A DNA stretch of 13,094 bases. Source: Halolacustris sp051744345 (GTDB lineage: Bacteria; Actinomycetota; Humimicrobiia; Humimicrobiales; Humimicrobiaceae). The translations under genes and the position numbers were made by a program. The DNA is taken from assembly GCA_051744345.1 (NCBI GenBank), contig JBNJCW010000053.1, positions 1 through 13,094 of the forward strand, given 5' to 3'. A model generated the notes under the pieces. It did no database searches and was not told the DNA's origin. It saw only the letters and a list, made by a program, of their open reading frames with translations. Positions 1 to 7,527 of this stretch are shown here, piece by piece (position 1 is the first letter of the stretch; every line of letters starts with the position of its first letter).

Positions 1-639
1 CATATTGGCTATGGTAAAACGGTCATCCATACTCATACGGCCAAGCAAGCTGCCCGAAAATTCCAGAGCCTTGTAGGTTGCGCCATCAGAGGTGATTTTA
101 CCTATAAGGTAGATTATTATGTCTTTGGCATAAACCCCCCTGGGAAGTTTTCCTTCTAAATTAATTTTTATTGTCCGGGGGACCATAAGCCAGGTCTGTG
201 CCAGCGCAAAGCCAACCGCTATATCAGTGGAACCCATCCCGGTAGCAAAAGCACCCAGGGCTCCGGAGGTGCAGGTATGGGAATCAGCGCCTATCACAAT
301 ATCCGTGGGACATACATACTCTTCCACCAGTATCTGATGGCATACCCCCTCTCCTACATCGCTTAACTTTGCTCCTGTTTTTCTGGCAAATTCCCTCAGT
401 ACCATATGGGAGTTTGAAAGCTCCTTTCTGGGGCTGGGAGCTGCATGGTCTACAAACAGTATGGATGATGAAGGCTTTTTTACCTGGCTAAAGCCCATCT
501 TCTCCACCTGGCTTACAGCCAGGGGGCCTGTTCCATCCTGTGCCATAACCACATCTACATCCACTACCACTATATCCCCGGCACTGGCCTCCTTGCCTGA
601 GTGCCGGGATATTATCTTCTCCGCAATTGTTTTTCCCAT
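1..639 (-). CDS. LeuC-type hydro-lyase large subunit (3-isopropylmalate dehydratase / homoaconitase / aconitase family), N-terminal 213 residues
   Basis: The reading frame is open from the ATG at 639 through the left edge, so 213 residues are visible of a family that is usually about 420 long. The N-terminus begins MGKTIAEKII, as in archaeal-type LeuC/homoaconitase. Around residue 32 is AQDGTGP, then VDHAAP (Asp-His pair), GEGVCHQ, and GADSHTCTSGALGAFATG, whose Asp-Ser-His matches the aconitase-fold catalytic motif. The cysteines that bind the [4Fe-4S] cluster lie in the missing C-terminal part. The family moves a hydroxyl group between carbons of citrate-like acids. The Gln in AQDGT is aconitase-like; LeuC and homoaconitase usually have His there. 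The stop of the upstream synthase is 11 bases away, and AAAGGA lies 5 bases before the ATG, so it is the third gene of that operon. The small subunit (LeuD) is expected further left, outside the window. The substrate (isopropylmalate, homocitrate or citrate) is not decided by what can be seen. Confidence 0.88.
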   Translation of the reverse strand, partial: MGKTIAEKIISRHSGKEASAGDIVVVDVDVVMAQDGTGPLAVSQVEKMGFSQVKKPSSSILFVDHAAPSPRKELSNSHMVLREFARKTGAKLSDVGEGVCHQILVEEYVCPTDIVIGADSHTCTSGALGAFATGMGSTDIAVGFALAQTWLMVPRTIKINLEGKLPRGVYAKDIIIYLIGKITSDGATYKALEFSGSLLGRMSMDDRFTIANM

Positions 640-650
640 ATTAGTCCTTT

Positions 651-1826
651 CTATTCACTGGCCAGCGGCTCAAATTCTTCCTTGTTTTTCCTCTGTTTGT
701 ATTCCTTATATATATACATCAGTTCCTTTTCAAATAGAGTCCGCTTTAAGTCTACAGCCATTGTCCGGGCCATGGCCAGTATCTCATTGGCCTGTTTATC
801 TGTTAGGTCTATTCCGAATTCCTTGAACTTATGCAGTATGGTATGGGATCCGGAGTGTTTACCTACCACCAGCTGCCGGGTAAGCCCTACCTCGCTGGGT
901 TTGAAGACCTCATAGTTTTTGGGGTTTTTGATAACTCCGTCAGCATGTATTCCCGATTCATGGGCAAATACATTTGTTCCCACAATAGCCTTCCATACCG
1001 GTATAGCCCTTGCTGACGCCTTGGCTACATATTCAGCAATTTCCCTGAACCTGGTGGTGGTTATTCCCAGCTCTACATTTTCAAGGTATTTTAAAGCCAT
1101 AACGATTTCTTCAAAAGCCGCATTGCCGGTTCCTTCGCCAAGCCCGCCCACGGACACTACAATACTGGTTGCTCCTGCCCTTATGGCAGCCATGCCGTTG
1201 GCTGTGGCCATGCCAAAATCATTGTGGTTGTATACTTCCAGGGGAAAATCCACCGAGTTGGCGATGCTGTTTATATTAAGGAATGTCCTAAACGGGTCAA
1301 ACCTGCTTACCGTGTCGCATATCCTGAACCGGTATGCGCCTCTCTTTTTGGCGATATGGAGTATCTTAAGCAAAAACTCAAGGTCTGTCCTGCTGGCATC
1401 CTCTGCGCTTACAATAAAGTTCAGGTCATTTTTCTTGGCCACCCTGATAATTTCCTTTAGCCTGTTAACTACCCAGGTTTTATTTTTCTTGTATTTCTTT
1501 TTTATATGGATGTCTGATGTAGAGATATTGAGTATCACATTCTTAACCCCGGTCTGTACAGCATACTCCACATGCTGGGGGTCTGCGTCGCAATAGGCAA
1601 ACACCCTGCTTTTTAGCCCTGAACCTGCTATGGCGCCTATTATGTCCCTTTCAACCTCCCCCAGGGCAGGGGTGCCTACTTCTATCTCGGGAACGCCGAT
1701 TTCATCCAGCAGTTTGGCTATCCTCAGTTTTTCATGTTTGGAAAAAACAACCCCTGCAGTCTGCTCCCCATTACGCAAGGTTGTATCTATGATATTAATA
1801 TGTCTTTTGTCCTTAGTCACTACCAT
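651..1826 (-). CDS. Homocitrate/isopropylmalate synthase family protein with altered metal site (second of a tandem pair)
   Basis: This 391-residue DRE-TIM metallolyase family protein (NifV/AksA/LeuA/Re-citrate synthase relatives) would condense acetyl-CoA with a 2-oxo acid. The TIM-barrel start motif reads DTTLRNGEQ (D14, R18, N19); the residue after Arg is normally Asp or Glu and binds the divalent metal. The HxHND metal motif reads YNHND (Y199, H201), so the first His is lost. The DTVG motif is DTVS (171-174). In contrast the C-terminal subdomain is canonical: HESGIH at 289-294 and GKHSG at 322-326. The N19 codon is AAT and the Tyr codon is TAC, each one base from the canonical residue. 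The ATG lies 3 bases after the stop of the preceding synthase, and the GGGAGG in that gene's end serves as ribosome binding site, so translation is probably coupled. On its own it is unlikely to hold metal normally; I infer that it acts with its neighbour. Family assignment is secure, substrate is not. Confidence 0.9.
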   Translation of the reverse strand: MVVTKDKRHINIIDTTLRNGEQTAGVVFSKHEKLRIAKLLDEIGVPEIEVGTPALGEVERDIIGAIAGSGLKSRVFAYCDADPQHVEYAVQTGVKNVILNISTSDIHIKKKYKKNKTWVVNRLKEIIRVAKKNDLNFIVSAEDASRTDLEFLLKILHIAKKRGAYRFRICDTVSRFDPFRTFLNINSIANSVDFPLEVYNHNDFGMATANGMAAIRAGATSIVVSVGGLGEGTGNAAFEEIVMALKYLENVELGITTTRFREIAEYVAKASARAIPVWKAIVGTNVFAHESGIHADGVIKNPKNYEVFKPSEVGLTRQLVVGKHSGSHTILHKFKEFGIDLTDKQANEILAMARTMAVDLKRTLFEKELMYIYKEYKQRKNKEEFEPLASE

Positions 1827-1829
1827 TTC

Positions 1830-3041
1830 CTATTTCCCTCCCTTCTTCTGGGATTTACTTTCTTCCTTACCGGTAAAAGATTTATAAGTATCTATTATTT
1901 CGCTGTCAAAAAGAGACCTTTTCAGGGCAACTGACTTATCCCTTATAATGCCAACCAGCTCCTGGGCCTTTGCGTAATCAATACCGTATCCCAGGGCTTT
2001 AAGCTTGGCCATAAGGGAAACAGGCCCTGAATATTTTCCTATTATTATCTTCCTTTCAAGGCCTACATCATCTGCATTGAAAAGCTCAAAAGTCAAGGGG
2101 TCTTCAAGAACAGCAGCTGCCTTGTTTTCGCCCTCATAGACAAAAAGGTTGCCGCCCACAATTGGTTTCCAGGTAGGAAGTACCCGGTTGGAGGCATGGG
2201 CTACATACTCTGAAAGGGACCTCAGCAGGGTTGTATTGAACCCCATGTCCACCCCTTCTATATATTTTAGTGCCATTATCAGTTCTTCAAAGGCTGCATT
2301 GCCCGCCCTTTCCCCCAAACCGTTTATGGTGGTATTGACATAGGTTGCTCCCGCCTTAATGCCCGCAATAGCATTGGCAATGGCCATTCCGAAATCATTA
2401 TGGGTATGCATCTCGATATCGATGCCAATTATATCCATTATGTTCTTAACCCTCATAAAAGTATCAAACGGGTCCAGTATGCCCAGCGTATCGCAGTACC
2501 TCAGCCGGTCAGCCCCTGCATCCCGGGCAGTCCTTGCAAACTGAAGCAAAAACTCCATGTCAGACCTTGAGGCATCCTCGGCATTGACAGACACATAAAG
2601 ATTGCGGCTTTTTGCATAATCAACGCTTTTTTTAACACTTTCCAGCACCCATTCCCTGCTTTTTTTTAGCTTATGCTCTATATGTATGTCAGATGATGAA
2701 ATGGAGATGGCCACTGCATCCACCCCGCATTCAAGTGATGCATCGATATCGGATCTGACCGCCCTGTTCCAGCCCAGCACGCTGCAGTTTAGGTCAAGCG
2801 ATGCTATCTTTTTTATTGCTTCCTTTTCATCGCCGCCCATAGCCGGTATCCCCGACTCTATCTGGTGCACTCCCACCTTATCCAGCATTTTAGCTATATG
2901 GATTTTTTCTTCATTGGCAAACACCACCCCTGCGGTCTGCTCCCCGTCCCTTAAGGTGGTATCATCAATCTTTATCTTGGTGGGATCAATCTTGTACCCG
3001 GCCTTCTGAGAAAATTCAGTTAAAAGGTCAATTCCCCTCAT
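1830..3041 (-). CDS. Homocitrate/isopropylmalate synthase family protein with intact metal site but no HESGIH motif (first of a tandem pair)
   Basis: This 403-residue DRE-TIM metallolyase is a full-length paralogue of the next gene. The barrel motifs are canonical: DTTLRDGEQ with R31 and D32, SSSDIH at 115-120, NAEDASRSD at 153-161, CDTLG at 183-187, HTHND at 212-216 giving both metal His residues, and NGLGERAGNAAFEE from 240. In the C-terminal part, where the family has HESGIH, it reads YEGENK (302-307), and GKHSG has become GKYSG. A GTG further out at 3050 opens the same frame, but that GTG lies inside the strong Shine-Dalgarno site GAGAGGTGAT, so the ATG at 3041 is the better start. It is the first gene of the operon; TGCTATAAT lies about 100 bases upstream. 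The reaction would be acetyl-CoA plus a 2-oxo acid (2-oxoglutarate, 2-oxoisovalerate or oxaloacetate), the acid being unresolved. Confidence 0.9.
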   Translation of the reverse strand: MRGIDLLTEFSQKAGYKIDPTKIKIDDTTLRDGEQTAGVVFANEEKIHIAKMLDKVGVHQIESGIPAMGGDEKEAIKKIASLDLNCSVLGWNRAVRSDIDASLECGVDAVAISISSSDIHIEHKLKKSREWVLESVKKSVDYAKSRNLYVSVNAEDASRSDMEFLLQFARTARDAGADRLRYCDTLGILDPFDTFMRVKNIMDIIGIDIEMHTHNDFGMAIANAIAGIKAGATYVNTTINGLGERAGNAAFEELIMALKYIEGVDMGFNTTLLRSLSEYVAHASNRVLPTWKPIVGGNLFVYEGENKAAAVLEDPLTFELFNADDVGLERKIIIGKYSGPVSLMAKLKALGYGIDYAKAQELVGIIRDKSVALKRSLFDSEIIDTYKSFTGKEESKSQKKGGK

Positions 3042-3133
3042 TTTTATCACCTCTCTTAAAAAAAATATTATATTTCCATCAAATTTAGCAAAATATTAAA
3101 ATTTTAGCCTATTATTTAATAATTTTACCAAAT

Positions 3134-3175
3134 CTAGTTAATTATAGCACTAATTTTAAAAAATTCTATTCTTTT
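3134..3175 (-). promoter_or_regulatory. Extended -10 promoter of the synthase/hydro-lyase operon
   Basis: Read on the minus strand, TGCTATAAT occupies 3149-3141, a perfect extended -10 element. The position 17 bases upstream (ATAGAA) matches the -35 consensus poorly, which extended -10 promoters tolerate. Transcription would start near 3134 and leave a leader of about 90 AT-rich bases before the ATG at 3041. I see no convincing riboswitch fold in that leader. The gap between this operon and rtcB (3042-3224) shows no clear terminator for rtcB. Confidence 0.5.
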
Positions 3176-3224
3176 GGATATATTTTCAGATACAAGGGGA
3201 ATTTTTAATCTTTTTAAAACTCTT

Positions 3225-4676
3225 CTAGCCCTTCAGCACTCCCAGAGGCCTCAGTCTGAGCACCCTGGTTGATAAACCTGCATTATGGGCCACATTTACA
3301 ACATCCTTTACATCCTTGTAGGCTGCAGGCGCTTCCTCGGCCAGCCCGGACATGCTTTCCGCCATAACCACTATACCCTGCTGCTTGAAAAGCTGATCCT
3401 TTATGGACTGGCCCCTCATTGTCTTTTTTGCTTTGGTCCTGGAAAGCATCCTCCCTGCACCATGACAGGTCGATCCGAAACTTTCTGACATCGCTTTTTC
3501 TGTGCCCAGCAGTATATAGGAGTAGCGACCCATATCTCCGGGTATTATAACCGGCTGGCCGATATCCCTGTATTTCTGGGGAATGTATATGCTGCCCGGG
3601 CCAAAAGCCCTGGTGGCGCCCTTGCGGTGAACACAGAGTTTTAGTTTCCTGCCGCCGAAGGTGTGCTCCTCTACTTTGGCTATGTTATGGGAAACATCGT
3701 ATAACAGCTCCATGCCCAGCTTTTCAGCGGACTGCTTAAAATACCTTTCCATTGCCTGCCTTACCCAGTGTGCCAGGCAATGCCTGTTTGCAAGGGCATA
3801 ATTTACCGCACAGGCCATGGCAGCATAGTACCGCTGGCCTTCGTCAGAGTTTAATGGGGCACATGCGAGCTGGCGGTCAGCAAGCTTTATATTGTATTTT
3901 GCTGAAGCGCCGCTCATTACCTTTATGTAATCACTGCAAACCTGATGGCCAAACCCCCTTGAGCCGGAATGTATCATAACGGTTACCTGCCCTTCTTCCA
4001 GGCCGAACCTGGCCGCAGCACTGCTGTCATAAATATCCTCTACCCTCTGCAGCTCCAGGAAGTGATTCCCTGAGCCAAGGGTTCCCAGCTGGTCGTATCC
4101 CCTCTGGTAAGCTCTTTCTGAAACATGCCCTGGTTCTGCGGCCTGCATACATCCCTTATCCTCTACAGAATCTATATCCTGCTCCCAGCCATAACCGTTC
4201 TCCACCGCCCAGGCCACTCCTTTTTTCAGCAGTTTTTTCATCTTATCCTTGGAAAGCTTTATTTTGCCGGTGCTGCCTACCCCTTTGGGTATGGAGAAGA
4301 AAAGCTGGCCCATAATATCTTTAATGCTATCCTTTATATCCTCATAGAAAAGGCCGGTCTTTAGTATCCTTACCCCGCAGGATATATCAAAGCCCACCCC
4401 GCCGGGAGAGATCACCCCTTCGGATGCATCCATGGCAGCCACTCCCCCAATGGGAAAGCCGTAACCGTAATGTATATCGGGCATGGCCAAGGATGCTCCC
4501 ACTATCCCCGGAAGGGTAGCCACATTTATTACCTGATCCAGGGTTTTCTCCCCCTTTGCATGATCCAGTATCTGGGAATCTGCAAAAACAATAGCGGGCA
4601 CCCTCATCCCCAGGCTTTCATCCCTGGGTATCTCCCATTTATAGTCATTTATTTTCCTGATATTGTATCCAGCCAT
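3225..4676 (-). CDS. rtcB: RNA-splicing ligase RtcB
   Basis: RtcB joins RNA ends with 2',3'-cyclic phosphate (or 3'-phosphate) and 5'-OH, using GTP and Mn(II), in RNA repair or tRNA maturation in the cytoplasm. The 483-residue protein shows all the motifs: MPDIHYGYGFPIGG at 65-78, GGVGFDISCGVR with metal ligands D97 and C100, GSGNHFLEL with H205, HSGSRG with H236, DVSHN with H330, HRKGATRA at 350-357, and GSTCHGAGRM with H405, the position of the guanylated His in the Pyrococcus enzyme. No intein interrupts it, although RtcB often carries one. An upstream ATG at 4697 opens the frame, but the ribosome binding site GAGGTGAT sits directly before the ATG at 4676, which gives MAGYN as the start. 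The gene follows archease with 10 bases between stop and start; the binding site overlaps the archease stop region. Confidence 0.96.
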   Translation of the reverse strand: MAGYNIRKINDYKWEIPRDESLGMRVPAIVFADSQILDHAKGEKTLDQVINVATLPGIVGASLAMPDIHYGYGFPIGGVAAMDASEGVISPGGVGFDISCGVRILKTGLFYEDIKDSIKDIMGQLFFSIPKGVGSTGKIKLSKDKMKKLLKKGVAWAVENGYGWEQDIDSVEDKGCMQAAEPGHVSERAYQRGYDQLGTLGSGNHFLELQRVEDIYDSSAAARFGLEEGQVTVMIHSGSRGFGHQVCSDYIKVMSGASAKYNIKLADRQLACAPLNSDEGQRYYAAMACAVNYALANRHCLAHWVRQAMERYFKQSAEKLGMELLYDVSHNIAKVEEHTFGGRKLKLCVHRKGATRAFGPGSIYIPQKYRDIGQPVIIPGDMGRYSYILLGTEKAMSESFGSTCHGAGRMLSRTKAKKTMRGQSIKDQLFKQQGIVVMAESMSGLAEEAPAAYKDVKDVVNVAHNAGLSTRVLRLRPLGVLKG

Positions 4677-4686
4677 TTTAATCACC

Positions 4687-5115
4687 TCATACATCAAATA
4701 TTACATGAGCTTTCCAATCCTTATTTCTTTCAACCTTGAGGCCATGGTAGGTGACCGCCTTTATAGCCACCCTTATATTATGCCTGGCCTTAATACGCTC
4801 CCCCCAGGCTGAAGCATCTATTGCAAGCTTTTTTCCAACCACAAGTTCCTTTACCTCAAATCTGCAGAAGAGCATCTTCTCGGTTTCAAAGCGAAAAATC
4901 AGCTCCTCCAGCCATGCCACCAGCGCTTCTTCATAACCGCAGGGGCAATCCTCCCTGATTGATATATCAATTTTTTTTTCAGGCCTTATCTTTTTAAAGT
5001 CAGCCATAATCTCAAACATGCCCTCAGCGGTATGGGAAAAGAGATTATGGGGCCCACTTGCCCAGGCCTTAATACCGATATCTGAGGGGTGCTCTGTAAT
5101 GCTGTATTTTCTCAC
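4687..5115 (-). CDS. Archease (RtcB cofactor)
   Basis: Archease speeds RtcB guanylation and turnover. The 142-residue protein has the family landmarks: an N-terminal EHPSDIG (the common form is HTADxG) with the acidic residue at D12, the EGMFEIMADF helix with D39, a central YEEALVAWLEELIF segment, the late KAVTYHGLKVE motif, and a C-terminus ending VIFDV with the conserved Asp. Length matches the family. The start is GTG at 5115, preceded by GGAGGT with a 5-base spacer. It ends in TGA exactly where archeases normally end, which also shows that UGA is a stop in this genome. Gene order archease-rtcB is the usual one, and the 10-base gap implies one transcript. Confidence 0.93.
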   Translation of the reverse strand: MRKYSITEHPSDIGIKAWASGPHNLFSHTAEGMFEIMADFKKIRPEKKIDISIREDCPCGYEEALVAWLEELIFRFETEKMLFCRFEVKELVVGKKLAIDASAWGERIKARHNIRVAIKAVTYHGLKVERNKDWKAHVIFDV

Positions 5116-5136
5116 AACTTACCTCCACTCAATGGC

Positions 5137-5149
5137 TCCATTTATTATA
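5137..5149 (-). promoter_or_regulatory. Probable -10 element of the archease-rtcB operon
   Basis: On the minus strand TATAAT reads from 5149 to 5144, about 29 bases before the GTG start of archease. No good -35 hexamer stands at the expected distance (the region reads CCTTTT), so the call rests on the -10 and its position. Confidence 0.35.
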
Positions 5150-5270
5150 CTAACCTTCAATTGCCAAAAAGGAAACACTTGATAATAATAGAGTTTACAT
5201 GGTTTTAGTTAAGCGCCCGAAAGAAGATTTTACTTTTAATAATTAAATAAAAAAAATAGAGAATAATCCC

Positions 5271-5298
5271 TTGAATTTTATTTGTTTTATTGTACAAT
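5271..5298 (+). promoter_or_regulatory. Candidate promoter upstream of the 102-residue gene
   Basis: TTGAAT at 5271-5276 and TACAAT at 5293-5298 are separated by 16 bases and would start transcription near 5305. This is only about 16 bases before the hairpin terminator at 5321, so most transcripts would be very short unless the hairpin is bypassed. Confidence 0.4.
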
Positions 5299-5320
5299 AA
5301 CATCAATTCATTTCCCCTTC

Positions 5321-5364
5321 GAGCGGTTTTGCAAAAAACCGCTCATTTTTATTTGTTCTTTTTT
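5321..5364 (+). terminator. Strong intrinsic terminator hairpin, possibly an attenuator
   Basis: GAGCGGTTTT (5321-5330) pairs perfectly with AAAACCGCTC (5335-5344) across a GCAA tetraloop, followed by ATTTTTATTTG and more T-rich sequence. This is a textbook rho-independent terminator on the plus strand. On the minus strand the hairpin is not followed by Ts. No plus-strand gene ends upstream; instead a promoter-like pair lies just before it and a small gene starts 24 bases after the T-rich stretch. Confidence 0.75.
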
Positions 5365-5387
5365 AAGTTTGAAGCTATTATTAGTCT

Positions 5388-5696
5388 ATGGATACAAAGA
5401 TATCAAAAGCCATTAAAAGCAAAATAAAGGATATAGATAAGCTGATGGAACTGGACAGCAGGCATCCCAGGTTTAAAACCTGGCAGGTGTCCACCATGAG
5501 CATATTAAAAAACCTTCCACCTGAATTTAACCATACAGTAAAAGACTTTAAAAAACTTACCTTCGAAGACACCAAATACCACCGGGGCAAGAACCTTTAT
5601 GATCCCTCGCAAAAAGACAAATTCATAGAAGACCTTCAGGCAGCAAAAAAAATCCTGACCGTCCTGGTAAGCAAGAAGGAAGATAAACCCTCTTAA
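5388..5696 (+). CDS. Hypothetical 102-residue protein
   Basis: I do not recognise this protein with confidence. It is soluble, mostly helical and Lys-rich, with no signal peptide or membrane segment. The central stretch (HPRFKTWQVSTMSILKNLP, then KLTFEDTKYHRGK, then a final helix with KFIEDLQAAKKIL) loosely recalls the small helical N-terminal domain found in front of predicted TIR-like or nucleotide-binding effector proteins, but here it stands alone. The ATG at 5388 is the only good start and has no strong Shine-Dalgarno sequence. The gene faces minus-strand genes on both sides, so it is a single-gene unit, and its leader contains the hairpin at 5321-5344. It may be a stand-alone remnant of a longer effector gene. 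Confidence 0.6.
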   Translation: MDTKISKAIKSKIKDIDKLMELDSRHPRFKTWQVSTMSILKNLPPEFNHTVKDFKKLTFEDTKYHRGKNLYDPSQKDKFIEDLQAAKKILTVLVSKKEDKPS

Positions 5697-5888
5697 GCTA
5701 TATTCATAAATAATGGGCCATCCTCTAGCCTTGGTTTATGCATTCCTGCTCTTTTCCTACCTGCTCAATTCAATTGTTCTGTACTAATTGATCCTTGTTT
5801 TACTCTAAACCAATTTGGTATATATAATTGAAAAAAATCATAGCAATTTAAAAATGATATTTCTTTGCCGGAAGGTATTTTTTTTAGA

Positions 5889-6809
5889 TTAAAATAGGTC
5901 TGTGGAAAGATACCTCTCCATGGTATCCGGCAGGATGACAACCAGCAGTTTTTTCCTGTTTTCTTTCCTTCCGGCCACCTGTATAGCAGCCCACAGGGCT
6001 GCTCCTGAAGATATTCCTGCCGGTATGCCCTCTTCCCTGGCCAGCCTTTTACCACATTGTACGGCATCCTCATCCCCCACCTTTATAATCTCATCCACCA
6101 GGCCCACATCCATTACCTGCGGAATAAACCCGGCCCCAATTCCCTGTATCTTATGCGGACCCGGATCTCCCCCGGAAAGGACAGGGGAATTGTATGGCTC
6201 AACGGCAATAGCTGTAAAATCCTTTTTCCTCTTTTTAATTACTTCTGCCACTCCGGTAATGGTCCCTCCGGTGCCCACACCGGCAACCAGAATATCTATA
6301 CTGCCGGCGGTATCCCTCCAGATTTCTTCAGCTGTAGTTTTGCGGTGAACCCTGGGATTGGCCGGATTGTTAAACTGCTGGGGCATGAATGCATCCTCCA
6401 AGTCTTCATAAATTTCCTGCGCCTTTTTTATTGCTCCCTTCATTCCTTCTGCACCGGGGGTTAATACCAGCTCTGCACCAAAAGCAGATAAGAGCTTCCT
6501 TCTTTCTACAGACATTGTCTGGGGCATGGTTAGTATCAGCCTGTATCCCTTTACAGCACATATAAAGGCCAGGGCAATACCGGTATTGCCGCTGGTAGGC
6601 TCGATAACCGTGCTCCCTTTTTTTAATAACCCCCTCTTTTCAGCATCCTCTATCATGGAGATTCCTATCCTGTCCTTTACGCTTGACAGGGGGTTAAAGG
6701 ATTCCAGTTTGGCTACAATCCTGGTTTCCAGGCCCCGGGATATCTGGTTTAGCCTGACCAGGGGCGTATTGCCAATAAGTTCGGTGATGTCATTTTTAAT
6801 ATTATCCAT
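5889..6809 (-). CDS. cysK: Cysteine synthase (O-acetylserine sulfhydrylase, PLP-dependent)
   Basis: Cysteine synthase replaces the acetyl group of O-acetylserine with sulfide to give cysteine. The 306-residue protein matches the CysK/CysM family in length and motifs: IGNTPL at 12-17, NPLSSVKDR with the PLP-binding K45, TSGNTG at 72-77 for the substrate loop, GTGGTITG at 179-186 for the cofactor phosphate, and GISSGA at 265-270. CysK versus CysM is not certain from the motifs alone, but the family is. Ahead of the ATG is only a weak GA-rich site (AGAGAAG) overlapping an imperfect palindrome. It lies 88 bases after doxX on the same strand, and the two may share a transcript. The nearby Rrf2-type regulator is of a family that can control cysteine and Fe-S genes. 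Confidence 0.94.
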   Translation of the reverse strand: MDNIKNDITELIGNTPLVRLNQISRGLETRIVAKLESFNPLSSVKDRIGISMIEDAEKRGLLKKGSTVIEPTSGNTGIALAFICAVKGYRLILTMPQTMSVERRKLLSAFGAELVLTPGAEGMKGAIKKAQEIYEDLEDAFMPQQFNNPANPRVHRKTTAEEIWRDTAGSIDILVAGVGTGGTITGVAEVIKKRKKDFTAIAVEPYNSPVLSGGDPGPHKIQGIGAGFIPQVMDVGLVDEIIKVGDEDAVQCGKRLAREEGIPAGISSGAALWAAIQVAGRKENRKKLLVVILPDTMERYLSTDLF

Positions 6810-6897
6810 CTTCTCTTAAGAAAAGGCAGCAAATAATTTTTAAAAACCAAACAGCCTGTCTATATTTTACTGCTTACCTAACTGCTTTGCTAAATAA

Positions 6898-7383
6898 CTA
6901 GGCAAGGAAAGGCACCTTTTTAACCAGTTTTGTATTGCTCCACCAGTTTCCCAGGCTTGCCCACTGCTCCTGCCTGGTAAAAGAAAAACCTATTAAGATA
7001 AGGACAAGCAGGTATATAATATGCTCATCTATCAGGAAAAAATTATGCTCTTTGGGCAGAACAGCCGTCCACATTAAGAACATGAGCAGGCTTCCGCTAA
7101 TTGCCGCTATCTTTAACAGTACCCCCAGTATTAAAGCCAGACCCAGAAAAAGCAGGCACATCATAAACAGCCAGTCGATTATCCCCAACCCGCCAATCTT
7201 TTGGTATATGGGAGCAAAAGGCCCGGTAGAACCGAATTTAAGAAAACCTGCTGTAGGTGAGCCTCCTGCTATCCATGCATTTTCCGGTTCTGTGGTATAA
7301 CCCAGCCCAAACAGCTTGTCTAAAAAAGGCCACAGGTATGACAGCCCCAGTGCCCACCTTAATAATGTCCTTACCACTTTCAT
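6898..7383 (-). CDS. DoxX-family membrane protein
   Basis: This 161-residue integral membrane protein has about four hydrophobic segments (roughly residues 5-25, 66-90, 92-110 and 120-136) and a charged C-terminal tail. The N-terminal RWALGLSYLWPFLDKLFGLG and the following GGSPTAGFL-type loop resemble DoxX / thiosulfate:quinone oxidoreductase small-subunit relatives (DoxD-like). The biochemical role of most DoxX proteins is not known; a link to sulfur or thiol redox is only suggested by the adjacent cysK. The ATG is preceded by GGGGGT with an 8-base spacer. It diverges from the Rrf2-type regulator gene, separated by 314 bases. Confidence 0.82.
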   Translation of the reverse strand: MKVVRTLLRWALGLSYLWPFLDKLFGLGYTTEPENAWIAGGSPTAGFLKFGSTGPFAPIYQKIGGLGIIDWLFMMCLLFLGLALILGVLLKIAAISGSLLMFLMWTAVLPKEHNFFLIDEHIIYLLVLILIGFSFTRQEQWASLGNWWSNTKLVKKVPFLA

Positions 7384-7438
7384 TATTTCTACCCCCTATA
7401 CAATATTAATGATACTTATTTTATATTATTTATTTAAT

Positions 7439-7458
7439 TAGTAGTATATTACTATAAA
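7439..7458. promoter_or_regulatory. Palindromic candidate operator
   Basis: TAGTA (7439-7443) and TACTA (7450-7454) form an inverted repeat with a 6-base centre, followed by TAAA to give TACTATAAA. The same 9-mer recurs at 7636-7644 overlapping the likely -10 of the Rrf2 gene. Both copies lie in the divergent region between doxX and the regulator. Confidence 0.3.
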
Positions 7459-7527
7459 AATAAGCGGGTTTCAATCAGAAATTTTTCTTTTTATACAAGA
7501 CATTCAGTTATTTACAGCCCAGCCTTC

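Noticed and set aside
919..1596. A 225-codon plus-strand frame opposite the second synthase
   Set aside because: The minus-strand frame has all the family motifs. The plus frame is an antisense shadow with no recognisable domain.
3042..3050. GTG start for the first synthase
   Set aside because: The GTG is part of the Shine-Dalgarno sequence GAGAGGTGAT that serves the ATG at 3041.
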